64,000 nucleotides of DNA from the NCBI GenBank assembly GCA_028279215.1, contig JANQOF010000025.1:1-64000 (forward strand), read 5' to 3'. Below the pieces are notes generated by a model. That model ran no database searches and was not told where the DNA came from. It saw only the letters and a list, made by a program, of their open reading frames with translations. Origin of the DNA: Pirellulales bacterium. Lineage in GTDB: Bacteria; Planctomycetota; Planctomycetia; Pirellulales; Lacipirellulaceae. Below are positions 54,457 through 63,508 of the stretch, piece by piece; position 1 is the first letter of the stretch, and each line of letters begins with the position of its first letter. The position numbers and the translations under genes were made by a program.

Positions 54457-54472
54457 TGGCACACCCGTTGCA
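54457..54472 (+). promoter_or_regulatory. Sigma-54 promoter (-24/-12) upstream of flgB
   Basis: The bases TGGCACACCCGTTGCA match the consensus TGGCACG-N4-TTGCW: GG and GC stand exactly 12 bases apart, and only the G after TGGCAC differs. It points toward flgB, whose ATG is 54 bases downstream of the element with AAGGAG at 54513-54518. It lies just after a sigma-54 activator gene. A search by eye for other TGGCAC words in the window found none with TTGC at this spacing. Confidence 0.82.
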
Positions 54473-54525
54473 AACGGACTTCGACTGGCCACGACAACGT
54501 AGCCTGCTAGCAAAGGAGTAGCTAA

Positions 54526-54957
54526 ATGCTGCCTTCGATACTGAATAACTCGACGCTACCAGTGCTAGAGCAGGCAGTCAGCTTCACACAAGCTCGGCAT
54601 GGTGTATTGGCAGGCAACATTGCCAACATCGATACACCCGGCTACAAGACGCGGGACTTATCGCCTGAACTGTTTCAAGACAGCTTGAAACGGGCCCTAG
54701 AGAACCGCGAGAAGCCATCGTCGCAAGAAGTGTCGCCCGGACTCCTCGAGGCCACTGACCAGTCGCGCGAGATCGATTCGTTTTCCGAGGTTCGAGAATC
54801 GGTGAAACACATACTGTACCACGACCAGAGTGACGTGAGCCTGGAAGCGCAAGTAACTGAGCTGGCGAAGAACCAAACCACGCACAGCATGGCTATCAGC
54901 TTACTTACACAGCAGTTTCGATTACTGGAAGCGGCGATTAGCGAACGCGTTGCTTAA
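54526..54957 (+). CDS. flgB: Flagellar basal-body rod protein FlgB
   Basis: 143 residues. Proximal rod protein of the basal body. The N-terminal rod/hook motif is HGVLAGNIANIDTPGYKTRDL, and the C-terminal helix reads MAISLLTQQFRLLEAAI, as in FlgB. AAGGAG lies seven bases before the ATG. First gene of the basal-body operon, following the sigma-54 promoter, and 31 bases before flgC. Confidence 0.95.
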   Translation: MLPSILNNSTLPVLEQAVSFTQARHGVLAGNIANIDTPGYKTRDLSPELFQDSLKRALENREKPSSQEVSPGLLEATDQSREIDSFSEVRESVKHILYHDQSDVSLEAQVTELAKNQTTHSMAISLLTQQFRLLEAAISERVA

Positions 54958-54988
54958 CCGCCAAATCACCTCTACAGGGTAGTGAAAC

Positions 54989-55399
54989 ATGTTTAATAGC
55001 TTCGACATCAGTACCAGCGGCCTCGTCGCGCAACGGATGCGGCTGAATGCCATTTCGTCGAATCTGGCGAACATGTCGACCACTCGCGATGAGTTTGGCC
55101 AGGCACAGCCGTATCGCCCGCGGCACGTCATCTTCCAAACCGATACCGACGTCAGCACGCCATCCGGTGGCGTTGGCGTGAAGATCGGAAGCGTCGAAAT
55201 GTCGACCAAGCCGCCTCTGATGAAGTACCAACCAGGGCACCCTGACGCCGACACTGAGGGCTATGTCAGATATCCCAATGTCGACATGACCACCGAAATG
55301 GTCGACGCCATGCAGGCAACGCGCGCCTACGAGGCGAATATCGGCGTCATCGAGATCACCAAAGATTTTGGCCAGCAATCTCTCCGAATCATCGCATAG
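54989..55399 (+). CDS. flgC: Flagellar basal-body rod protein FlgC
   Basis: 136 residues, typical length. The N-terminal motif SGLVAQRMRLNAISSNLANM and the C-terminal block DMTTEMVDAMQATRAYEANI are the rod-protein hallmarks. It assembles next to FlgB in the proximal rod and is exported by the flagellar type III system. It lies between flgB and fliE, the standard order. Confidence 0.96.
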   Translation: MFNSFDISTSGLVAQRMRLNAISSNLANMSTTRDEFGQAQPYRPRHVIFQTDTDVSTPSGGVGVKIGSVEMSTKPPLMKYQPGHPDADTEGYVRYPNVDMTTEMVDAMQATRAYEANIGVIEITKDFGQQSLRIIA

Positions 55400-55440
55400 G
55401 CTCCAATCCCTCCCCCCCTCCCCTCGCCCGATAGATAACG

Positions 55441-55740
55441 ATGAACAGCATCTCGACCATTAGTACCTCCATTCAGTCGACCGCGCCGTCGCCACTGCAG
55501 AATGTCAATGAAGGTACTTCGACATCGTTCAAAGACATGTTGGTCGACTCCATCAAGGAAGTAAACCAAATGCAACACCAGGCCGACCAGGCAGTGGAAG
55601 CCATGTTTACTGGTGAAGACGTGAATCCGGCCGAAGTCCTGACCGCAGTGCAGAAGGCCGACCTGGCATTTCGGCTCACCATGCAGATTCGAAACAAGGC
55701 AATGGAGGTTTATCGCGAAGTACAGGACATCAGGATTTGA
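55441..55740 (+). CDS. fliE: Flagellar hook-basal body complex protein FliE
   Basis: 99 residues. Small adaptor joining the MS ring to the rod. Family features: SFKDMLVDSIKEVNQMQHQA, and the C-terminal LTAVQKADLAFRLTMQIRNKAMEVYREV, which is highly typical. It follows flgC by 41 bases across a C-rich stretch and precedes fliF. Confidence 0.96.
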   Translation: MNSISTISTSIQSTAPSPLQNVNEGTSTSFKDMLVDSIKEVNQMQHQADQAVEAMFTGEDVNPAEVLTAVQKADLAFRLTMQIRNKAMEVYREVQDIRI

Positions 55741-55838
55741 CGCTGTTTCCATATACCGTTGCGGTATAGATTAGACCAACCGTCGTACGTTTGGCAGGAC
55801 GCCAAGCGGCGAGAAAATTTGTCCACGGATGGATCGAA

Positions 55839-57461
55839 GTGAATTCGCTGATCGCACAAATTCGCGACCTATTTGAGTCGATGACACCCGGCGCGCGAAT
55901 CACCGCAGGACTACTGCTGGTGGTCGCCGTGGTGAGCGTCGCCTTCCTATTCCGGGGCACTGCTTCAGGTCCCGATGCGTACCTCTTCGGCGGCGAACGT
56001 TTCTCCCAACGAGAGCTCGATCGCATGATAGCCGCGATGGCCGAGTCAGGCATCTCGGGCTGGACCATCGACTCTAACCGGATTGGGGTTCCTAAAGCGA
56101 TTGAAACAGACGCCATTGCCGCCATCGCAAGCGCCGGCGCACTTCCCGACAGTGCTTCAGACTTTATGGACGCGGCACTATCACAAGGCGGTGCTCTGGA
56201 AACGCGGCACCAGTTTGAAGTTCGCACAAGAACTGCCCTTGAAAAGAAGCTGGCTCTAATCATTTCGAAATTCCCTTACGTCGAAAGCGCGAGCGTGATG
56301 CTCGATATCCAGGAGCGTCGTGGATTCAATCGTAAAGACGAAGCCTCTGCCAGCGTGTTCGTCGAGCCCAAACCGGGCGAAAGCCTCAACAAGGCGAACG
56401 CTCGTCACATTAAACAGCTTGTAGCTGGGGCACTTGCGAGTCTGTCCATCGATAACGTCAACATCACCAGTGGCGGCAGTGACGCAGCAGACGATGGTGA
56501 GCCGTGGTTCGACGACGCTTACCTGCAGGCCCGTGAGGAGCTACAGAAGAGCTACAAGCATCGCATCTTACGCGGGCTCGACTGGATTCCTGGCGTCCGA
56601 GTCGAAGTTAGTGCCGAACTCGACAACAAGCAGTTGCAACGAGTCACCGAGTCGTCGCCCATCGAAGGAAAACTCTTGCGAAAAGAAACCGATACGGAGG
56701 ACGAAGAAACGATTCTCGCCGACCTCGGCGGGCAACCCGGAGTTACCGCCAATGGGTCCGCGCGGCCTAGTTTGAGTGAGGCCTTCGCCGCCGAGAATCG
56801 CACCAAAGTCCATCGGGAGGTATCGACCGAGGAGAACCTGGTTGGCAATACGAGAAAGGAAGAAAGCTACCTGGGATTCAAGCCGAAAGAAATGTACGCG
56901 TCGATCGCGATACCGCGGGATTATGTGGTCGGCATCTGGCAGCAGGAAAATCCAGAAGGTAACCCAGCGGAACTCACGGATACCGAGATGAAGACTATGG
57001 AAAACACGCTAAAGATCAACGTTGAGGGGTATGTTCAAAACATCCTTCCGCGGCTTTCGCTTGGGGAGGATGAATACAAGCAAGTGCAAGTTGTGTTCTA
57101 TGACTCGTTGAAACGCCCTGCTCCGCTTGAGCCATCACTTGCCGAGAATGTCGCCGCTTGGGCAAGCCGTTCGTGGGGCACGCTGTCGATGTTTGGGTTG
57201 GCCGTGGCTAGCCTGCTGTTACTTCGCTCTGCGATCCGACCAAGCGGAGGCAACCCCGATCGTTCCGACGTGGGACCACTGCAGGTCGACATTGATGCTC
57301 GCGCAGCACCAACTGCCGACGAGCAGGCGGAAGCATCAGAACGACCCAAGCTTCGGATCAAGAAGAGTGATTCGCTCAAGGAAGATCTTAGCGAGATGGT
57401 TCGCGAGGACCCCGACGCAGCTGCCAACATCTTGCGCGCATGGATTAACAACGCCGCCTAA
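55839..57461 (+). CDS. fliF: Flagellar MS-ring protein FliF
   Basis: 540 residues, usual size. N-terminal transmembrane helix (about residues 20-40, ITAGLLLVVAVVSVAFLF), periplasmic ring-building domains with FPYVESASVMLDIQERRGF, and a second helix near 450 (LSMFGLAVASLLLLRSAI) before a cytosolic FliG-binding tail ending DPDAAANILRAWINNAA. The GTG at 55839 is chosen; a TTG 48 bases upstream is the alternative. It forms the base on which the switch and export apparatus assemble. Confidence 0.95.
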   Translation: MNSLIAQIRDLFESMTPGARITAGLLLVVAVVSVAFLFRGTASGPDAYLFGGERFSQRELDRMIAAMAESGISGWTIDSNRIGVPKAIETDAIAAIASAGALPDSASDFMDAALSQGGALETRHQFEVRTRTALEKKLALIISKFPYVESASVMLDIQERRGFNRKDEASASVFVEPKPGESLNKANARHIKQLVAGALASLSIDNVNITSGGSDAADDGEPWFDDAYLQAREELQKSYKHRILRGLDWIPGVRVEVSAELDNKQLQRVTESSPIEGKLLRKETDTEDEETILADLGGQPGVTANGSARPSLSEAFAAENRTKVHREVSTEENLVGNTRKEESYLGFKPKEMYASIAIPRDYVVGIWQQENPEGNPAELTDTEMKTMENTLKINVEGYVQNILPRLSLGEDEYKQVQVVFYDSLKRPAPLEPSLAENVAAWASRSWGTLSMFGLAVASLLLLRSAIRPSGGNPDRSDVGPLQVDIDARAAPTADEQAEASERPKLRIKKSDSLKEDLSEMVREDPDAAANILRAWINNAA

Positions 57462-57496
57462 ACCGCATTGATGCACTCTCCCTTTCAATAAGACTC

Positions 57497-58618
57497 ATGG
57501 CAACCACCCTCTCGCCTACACTTCGCAAGGCCGCCCTCCTGATCCGCAGTTTGGACGCGGACTCGTCCGCCGTGCTGCTCGGACAGTTATCTGACGACGA
57601 GGCGCAGGCAGTCCGTTGCGCTATCCGAGACTTGGGAGAAGTCGACCCGCTTGAACAGGAGGAACTTCGTTCGGAGCTACGTGCGGCACCGTTCGAAGAC
57701 CCGGTTACAGAGAGTGGCGTCGAACTGACGTTGTCCACCGACTTAGACAATCCCCTAAGCAACGTGCCGCCTCCGGTTGACCAGTCTGTGATTGACACTG
57801 ATCAGCCATTCGGATGGCTCGAAGGAGGAGATCTACCTTCGCTAGCGGCGATACTTGAGCGCGAGCACTTATCGACGGTGGCAGTGGTACTGTCGCACTT
57901 GCCGCCACAGCGTGCAAGCGAAGTGCTCTCGGCACTTCCGCCCGTTCGCCGCGCCGCGGCACTGGAAAGACTGGCCGATCTGGGCGAGTCGGACCGCGCG
58001 AGCCTCGAAGTGATTGAGAAGGAACTCGCGGATTGGATACGTGCCCAAAAGGCTGAACGTCAACGACGAGCCGATCGATTGATATCGATTCAGGCAATCT
58101 TGCGTCACTCTTCGCCCAGCACGTGTGATTCAGTACTTTCCGAAATCGCCATGCACGATGAGTCTCTAGCGCGCGAAATTGGCAGAGTACGCTCAACGAC
58201 TCGCGACGCAAGACCTCGACTCCCATCTCGTCCGATCGGTGCACAGGCAGCTACGCTCGAACACCGGGGTATCGCGTCGGTGCCAACTAAGGAGTCGACA
58301 CCTCCATCGTCGGAAGTAGTCCCAACGGCGGCACCGCCCCAGTTTGCGTTTGAACGGTTGGTCGAACTCACCGACATTCAGCTCGCCGAGCTACTTCGTA
58401 GTTGCTCAAGCGATTGCGTGGTGCTAGCGCTTGCGGGAGCCAGCAAACAACTTGCCCGTCGCATCGAATCCCGGCTGCCCAAGAGTGTGGTCAAAGAACT
58501 GCGTCGACGAATGCACAACCTGTCCTCTGTAAGGCTGTCAGATTTCGCCAAGGCCCAAGAACGCGTAGCCTCCGTTGCGGCGAATGTGATCTTGAACCGC
58601 TCGAATCCAAGCAAGTAA
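57497..58618 (+). CDS. fliG: Flagellar motor switch protein FliG (divergent)
   Basis: 373 residues, longer than the usual 330. N-terminal domain (MATTLSPTLRKAALLIRSLD), middle domain with LEREHLSTVAVVLSHLPPQRASEVLSALP, and a C-terminal part with LPKSVVKELRRRMHNLSSVR. The usual EHPQ motif of the middle domain is EHLS, and a linker of about 70 residues rich in Ser, Pro and Arg separates middle and C-terminal parts. FliG joins the MS ring to the switch and carries torque-related charges. Synteny between fliF and fliH makes the identification firm despite divergence. Confidence 0.9.
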   Translation: MATTLSPTLRKAALLIRSLDADSSAVLLGQLSDDEAQAVRCAIRDLGEVDPLEQEELRSELRAAPFEDPVTESGVELTLSTDLDNPLSNVPPPVDQSVIDTDQPFGWLEGGDLPSLAAILEREHLSTVAVVLSHLPPQRASEVLSALPPVRRAAALERLADLGESDRASLEVIEKELADWIRAQKAERQRRADRLISIQAILRHSSPSTCDSVLSEIAMHDESLAREIGRVRSTTRDARPRLPSRPIGAQAATLEHRGIASVPTKESTPPSSEVVPTAAPPQFAFERLVELTDIQLAELLRSCSSDCVVLALAGASKQLARRIESRLPKSVVKELRRRMHNLSSVRLSDFAKAQERVASVAANVILNRSNPSK

Positions 58619-58648
58619 GCCCCACCTTAGCAACCAAGAGTTAAGACC

Positions 58649-59320
58649 TTGGCCACCATCATCAAACGTGGGACCGATTCGGAAGTTGTCGCCGGGACGG
58701 CGATTCGTCCGGTTGCTTTTAGTTTTGAAGAGATGGCAGGCCGCGCGGATGAGTACCTCAACAGTGTTCGGCGCGAAGCCGCTAAGATCGTCCAGCAAGC
58801 ACATCACGATGCCGAAGAAGTGCGCAGCAAGGCGGAAGCTGCCGGACGACTGGCCGCCGAGGCAGCTATCGAACGTTTGCTCGACGAAAAGGTAAACCAG
58901 CAAATGGCCACGTTGCGCCCGGCCCTCGAAAGCGTCGCCAGCCAACTTGCCGATGCCCGTGGTCGCTGGCTGAGTGAATGGGAGACGTCGGCGGTGCATC
59001 TGGCCGCACGGATGGCTGAGAGGATTCTGCGCCACGAGTTGGACCACGAACCGCAGGCACCGCTGGCTCTCATCCGCGAGTCGCTCGAGTTGGCGTCTGG
59101 ATCGGCGAGCATCACGATCCACCTAAGTCCGCAAGACTGTCGCCACCTAAGCGCCGCCTCGGAAAAAATCATCGACAGTCTGAAGGAATTGGCACCGGCG
59201 AGGATCATGGCCGATGCATCGGTCGCTCCCGGTGGGTGTTTGGTGAGAACAGAGTTTGGGGAGATCGACCAACGATTAGAGTCACAACTCGATCGGATTG
59301 CAGAGGAACTTACAAACTAG
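58649..59320 (+). CDS. fliH: Flagellar assembly protein FliH
   Basis: 223 residues, TTG start. Glutamate/alanine-rich helical N-terminal half (EYLNSVRREAAKIVQQAHHD), then a V-ATPase E-subunit-like C-terminal domain ending with CLVRTEFGEIDQRLESQLDR. FliH dimers hold the ATPase FliI in check and tether it to the motor. It sits between fliG and fliI as usual, 18 bases before the latter. Confidence 0.92.
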   Translation: MATIIKRGTDSEVVAGTAIRPVAFSFEEMAGRADEYLNSVRREAAKIVQQAHHDAEEVRSKAEAAGRLAAEAAIERLLDEKVNQQMATLRPALESVASQLADARGRWLSEWETSAVHLAARMAERILRHELDHEPQAPLALIRESLELASGSASITIHLSPQDCRHLSAASEKIIDSLKELAPARIMADASVAPGGCLVRTEFGEIDQRLESQLDRIAEELTN

Positions 59321-59338
59321 ACGTCATCGCAGGACCAC

Positions 59339-60697
59339 GTGAAGTTCTACATCGACACACTCGACCGTGTGCTGCCCACCCGCCTGGTTGGCAGCGTGCT
59401 CGAAACCACCGGCCCAACAGCGTCGGTGGCCGATTTCCCTGCGCCGGTAGGTGCGATGGTGGAAATCGAGCGAAGTTCGGGAGGAACCGTACGGGCCGAG
59501 GTGATCGGTTTCCGCGATCAACGGACGATCGTGTTCCCGCATCAAAGTTTGGTGGGTATTCGCCGCGGTGCGCAAGTGCGGCTTGTAAGCACGACTCGAC
59601 AATTGCGAATCGGTGACGAATTACTCGGTCGTGTGATTAACGCTCACGGAAAGTGCGTCGACGGTCGACCACAACCGATGTTGACTCATCGAACACTCGT
59701 AGAGCGCGATCCCCCTATCCCTGCGGAGCGCCCTCGCATCGATGCGCCATTTGCCACTGGCGTCCGCGCCATCGACGGCTTGCTTCGCTGCGGCCGTGGG
59801 CAACGACTGGGAGTATTTGCCGGTGCCGGCGTCGGAAAGAGCGTCCTGCTTGGCATGCTGAGCCGGTATACCGAAGCTGACGTCAATGTGATTGCCCTGG
59901 TAGGTGAGCGCGGACGCGAGCTCAACGACTTCATTTACCGCGACCTGGGTCCACAAGGTCTGGCACGGAGTATCATCGTTTGCGCCACCAGCAACGAACC
60001 CGCCGTCTCGCGAGTGCAGGCCGCGCATACCGCTACCGCAATTGCCGAACACTATCGCGATCGAGGTAAGGAAGTGCTACTGTTGGTTGACTCGGTCACG
60101 CGATTTGCAACCGCACTGCGCGAGATTGGCCTTTCGTCGGGCGAGCCACCAGCCACGCGTGGATTCCCGCCGTCGGTGTTCGCCACACTTCCGAAGTTGG
60201 TGGAACGAGCCGGGCGGAGTCAGCATGGCAGTATCACCGCGTTCTACTCTGTACTCGTCGAAGGCGACGACCCAACTGATCCAGTCGCGGACACGATGCG
60301 AGGGTTGCTCGACGGACACTTGTGGCTGTCGCGATCACTTGCGTCCAGCGGACACTATCCAGCGATCGACGTCCTAGAGAGCATCAGCCGAATCATGCCT
60401 GACGTCTCACCGCCCGAGGTCTACGCGGCTGCGCAAACTATTCGAAAGTTGATGGGGACTTACAGGGACAATGAGGACCTGATCTCAGTCGGCGCTTACC
60501 GCCAAGGCAGCAATCGCCTGATCGATGCTGCTATCGAGATGCGCGGTCCCATTACCACAGTTCTGCAGCAAACGCCCGAGCAGCATTCGTCGCTAGATGA
60601 CTGCACCAAGCAGATCGTGTCGCTTGGAGCTCGATGCAATGCGTATCTGGAAAGTCCCATAACCCAGTCACCACAACAGGTCGACGCAGCAGCCTAA
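59339..60697 (+). CDS. fliI: Flagellar export ATPase FliI
   Basis: 452 residues, standard. F1-ATPase-like. Walker A is GAGVGKS at residues 162-168, Walker B LLLVDSVTRFA, and the C-terminal region has SGHYPAIDVLESISRIMPDV, typical of FliI. It energises and helps order flagellar protein export with FliH and FliJ. GTG start at 59339, supported by spacing from fliH. It is followed by fliJ 32 bases later. Confidence 0.97.
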   Translation: MKFYIDTLDRVLPTRLVGSVLETTGPTASVADFPAPVGAMVEIERSSGGTVRAEVIGFRDQRTIVFPHQSLVGIRRGAQVRLVSTTRQLRIGDELLGRVINAHGKCVDGRPQPMLTHRTLVERDPPIPAERPRIDAPFATGVRAIDGLLRCGRGQRLGVFAGAGVGKSVLLGMLSRYTEADVNVIALVGERGRELNDFIYRDLGPQGLARSIIVCATSNEPAVSRVQAAHTATAIAEHYRDRGKEVLLLVDSVTRFATALREIGLSSGEPPATRGFPPSVFATLPKLVERAGRSQHGSITAFYSVLVEGDDPTDPVADTMRGLLDGHLWLSRSLASSGHYPAIDVLESISRIMPDVSPPEVYAAAQTIRKLMGTYRDNEDLISVGAYRQGSNRLIDAAIEMRGPITTVLQQTPEQHSSLDDCTKQIVSLGARCNAYLESPITQSPQQVDAAA

Positions 60698-60729
60698 TCC
60701 GCCTTTGAGCGCCAACCTAACCGTGTAAC

Positions 60730-61197
60730 ATGGCAAAGTACCGTTCCCAACTCGACTCGTTGCGTAAGATCCGTACTGCGGCGCGTGACGCCCAGCGTGG
60801 TCGCGTGTCCGACGCGCTGCGTGCTGACGCTGCGCTCAACGAACGAGCAGCCGCCCTCCGTGGCAAACAAGCAGCCGCAACCGCGCGTCATCGAGCGGCT
60901 CGGGCGGACGGCCTGGAAGTCTTCCGCTTGCTGGAAATCGAACGTTACGAATTGGTGCTCCACACACAGGCCGCTGAAATCGCAGCTCAGCAGGAGATCG
61001 TTGCCGCCGAGATCGAGCGCCGTCGTAATGAGTTGGCTGCTGCCGAGCAACAGTTGATAGTTGTCGAGAAACTCGACGAGCGCCGGCGCCGCACTTTCGA
61101 GCAGATCGCGTCACGTCGTGAGCAAGCAGCCCTGGATGAAGTTGCCAATCAGCAGTTTCTCCGCCGCAAACAGTCATCAGCCAACCTCCCCAACTGA
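60730..61197 (+). CDS. fliJ: Flagellar FliJ protein
   Basis: 155 residues, almost entirely a coiled coil rich in Arg, Ala, Glu and Gln (SLRKIRTAARDAQRGRVSDA, then ERRRNELAAAEQQLIVVEKL). FliJ is the short coiled-coil stalk of the export ATPase. The call rests on composition, length and position right after fliI; the sequence itself is weakly conserved. Confidence 0.88.
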   Translation: MAKYRSQLDSLRKIRTAARDAQRGRVSDALRADAALNERAAALRGKQAAATARHRAARADGLEVFRLLEIERYELVLHTQAAEIAAQQEIVAAEIERRRNELAAAEQQLIVVEKLDERRRRTFEQIASRREQAALDEVANQQFLRRKQSSANLPN

Positions 61198-61217
61198 ATC
61201 GCGTGAAGTGAAGTGCC

Positions 61218-61892
61218 ATGCGAAAGCTATTTCGCCTCATAGGATATGCTTCAACCGCCACGCTCATAGCAATGGCACTTGGGCTGGGCTATTTATGGCA
61301 CACGCGAATGCTCACCAACGAAAAGGTGTTTCGGATGGTCGCCTTGGTGCACGATATCGACCTAGACTCCATCGCCGAGGAGGAGACTCTTGCCGACTTC
61401 GAAGTTCCGTCGGAAGAGATTTCGCTCGACGACATTGCGCTGCTTCGCGATGTGAAGCTTCGCGACCACGAGGTCAAAATGAACGCTCTAATCGTTGGAA
61501 CACAGGAGTTTGAAAGGAGCTTTCGTGATGTCAACGAAGGTCGCCAGCGTTTCGATACGATCGCCCAAGAACTCAAGGACCGTTTGAATCAGCAGAAACA
61601 ACTGGCGTCGCGGGAGAATCTCGCCGCCGTTGTAGGCAATCTCGAGGCAGTCAAACCTGACAAAGCCAAAGACCTATTGCTAATGTTTCTAAACGATCCG
61701 GGAGGCGAAAGAGACGTCATAATCTTGATGAAGGAAATGCAACCCAGCAAACGTCAGGCGATTCTGCAGCAATTTGACGAATCCGACCTGAAGCAATTGC
61801 ACAAGCTCAATCAGCTGATGCTTGACGGTTTTCCAGAGCGTCAGGAGTTAGATTCAATGCTCGAGCAGCTGTTGGAAAACGACTCCGAATAA
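61218..61892 (+). CDS. MotE/MgtE-N-like flagellar accessory protein
   Basis: 224 residues. One N-terminal transmembrane helix (about residues 8-28, YASTATLIAMALGLGYLW) and an acidic, mostly helical cytosolic or periplasmic part. The C-terminal third has KPDKAKDLLLMFLNDPGGER, then PSKRQAILQQFDESDLKQLH, which has the look of the MgtE N-terminal/MotE helical repeats. Genes of this kind lie between fliJ and fliK in several flagellar operons, as here; MotE is a chaperone-like factor for motor protein MotC in some bacteria. Confidence 0.78.
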   Translation: MRKLFRLIGYASTATLIAMALGLGYLWHTRMLTNEKVFRMVALVHDIDLDSIAEEETLADFEVPSEEISLDDIALLRDVKLRDHEVKMNALIVGTQEFERSFRDVNEGRQRFDTIAQELKDRLNQQKQLASRENLAAVVGNLEAVKPDKAKDLLLMFLNDPGGERDVIILMKEMQPSKRQAILQQFDESDLKQLHKLNQLMLDGFPERQELDSMLEQLLENDSE

Positions 61893-61927
61893 CAACCTCA
61901 AAGTGTGAATCAACCTCCGTACAGACT

Positions 61928-63472
61928 ATGCCAACGCCTTCAATCAATTCGTCCCCCACGATCTTGGCGGCAGATGCCACGCCGCAGCAGGAAGTGCACC
62001 GATCCGATGGATTTGCGCAACAACTTCAGCAGGTCGTAGGCGCTGAGCCGAACCACGAGGTCCGTCACGCAGACTCCAATGACGCCACTGCGCGTAACGC
62101 GAAGCCCGATACGGAAAAAGACGCGAAGTCAGACGTCCACGATCAGCAACGAGAACACCACGACTTCTCTGACCAAGGCTCGAGCGACCAAGCCATCGGG
62201 CGCGTGGCAGAGAAACCTGCAGAGCAGGAAGCCGAAGCCAACAACGATGGCACTGCAGACACGGTCGAGATTCTCGTCGCCTTGGCCGACACTGCAACGC
62301 CAAGCACCAACGATATTGCCGTTGACGCGAAGCCGTCAGACGAGTTCAGCGGCGACGGTAGTCGAAGTGCGGAGTTGGCGCAGGCAGTGCCAGGGTCTTC
62401 CGCGTATGCAGCCAGGCCGGTTGCGAATTTTCAAGCCGACCACTCCAAGGCGACTGATACTGGAAATTTCGAACAATCGGACACGCTAGTGCAGACGGAT
62501 GCATCCGCTACGGCAGTTGAGGCCAGACAACCCAATGTGCCACACGTTGCCGATGGCCAGCCGGCGAACTCCAAACTAACGGCGACCACAAGCGCGGACG
62601 ACAAACAGGCAGGTTCGAAAATCGAACCTGCCTCTCGGCCTCCTCAGAATCTATCCGCCGAGTTCGACTCAACCTCCGCCGACCGACCGAACCCGCAAAT
62701 CGCCCCGGATGCCGCCCGGCCGAAGCAACTTGACGACGACGACGCTCTGCCGAAGACAACCACGCGCAAACCGGAACGCACTGTCGCGGAGCGTGTTGGC
62801 GCCGCTGAAGAAACTCCCCTGCCTAAACTCCAAGAACCTAACACCACAAACCAAGAGTTAGTTAGCACAAGCGAGCACGCTGAACCACCTTCTGACGAGA
62901 GCCTCGCACCCCTGCGTGAGAAGCCGACAAGTACGAATCCCAATTTCCAGTCGCTCTTGGATCGTTCGTCTGCTTCATCGGCCCCCCGGAGCGAGCGCTC
63001 GGAGCAAGTCGATACGGCCGGTCCGCGCGTGGACGTGTCTCGTTTTGTCGCTCGCGTCACCAGAGCGTTCGACGCAGCAGAACAGCGCGGCGGCGCTGTA
63101 CAACTGCGACTCAGTCCCCCGGAACTTGGCGCTATGAGAATCGAGTTAAGCATCCAGCAGGGAACAATGACAGCCAAGCTAGAAACCGAAACCGCAGCGG
63201 CCAAGAATCTACTGCTCGACAATCTACCCGCGTTGCGCGATCGGCTCGCCACACAAGAAATTCGCGTCGACAAGTTCGACGTGGACGTGCAGCAACAGGA
63301 TTCCGGGGGAGAACCTGATTGGCAAGCGCGCCAGGAGCAGCGTGAGGCGCGCCAGCAGAACTCAGGTGCCCGACTGCCGGCACCAAGTGGCACGACCAGT
63401 AGCAACTCTGATGGCACGCATCGTAGCACAGGCGTCGCAAACCACGATGGTCAGTTTAGCGCCGTCGCATAG
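61928..63472 (+). CDS. fliK: Flagellar hook-length control protein FliK
   Basis: 514 residues. The first 350 residues are low-complexity (Ala, Asp, Glu, Thr, Gln and Ser), the ruler part that is typically unconserved. The C-terminal domain has VQLRLSPPELGAMRIELSIQ, the recognised FliK-C motif, and later ENLP-like NLPALRDRLATQEIRVDKFD. FliK sets hook length by being secreted and switching FlhB. It is followed by flgD, the usual order. Confidence 0.94.
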   Translation: MPTPSINSSPTILAADATPQQEVHRSDGFAQQLQQVVGAEPNHEVRHADSNDATARNAKPDTEKDAKSDVHDQQREHHDFSDQGSSDQAIGRVAEKPAEQEAEANNDGTADTVEILVALADTATPSTNDIAVDAKPSDEFSGDGSRSAELAQAVPGSSAYAARPVANFQADHSKATDTGNFEQSDTLVQTDASATAVEARQPNVPHVADGQPANSKLTATTSADDKQAGSKIEPASRPPQNLSAEFDSTSADRPNPQIAPDAARPKQLDDDDALPKTTTRKPERTVAERVGAAEETPLPKLQEPNTTNQELVSTSEHAEPPSDESLAPLREKPTSTNPNFQSLLDRSSASSAPRSERSEQVDTAGPRVDVSRFVARVTRAFDAAEQRGGAVQLRLSPPELGAMRIELSIQQGTMTAKLETETAAAKNLLLDNLPALRDRLATQEIRVDKFDVDVQQQDSGGEPDWQARQEQREARQQNSGARLPAPSGTTSSNSDGTHRSTGVANHDGQFSAVA

Positions 63473-63508
63473 TGCGTTGCGCAACTTCGTTCAAGACAAG
63501 GAAGTTCA

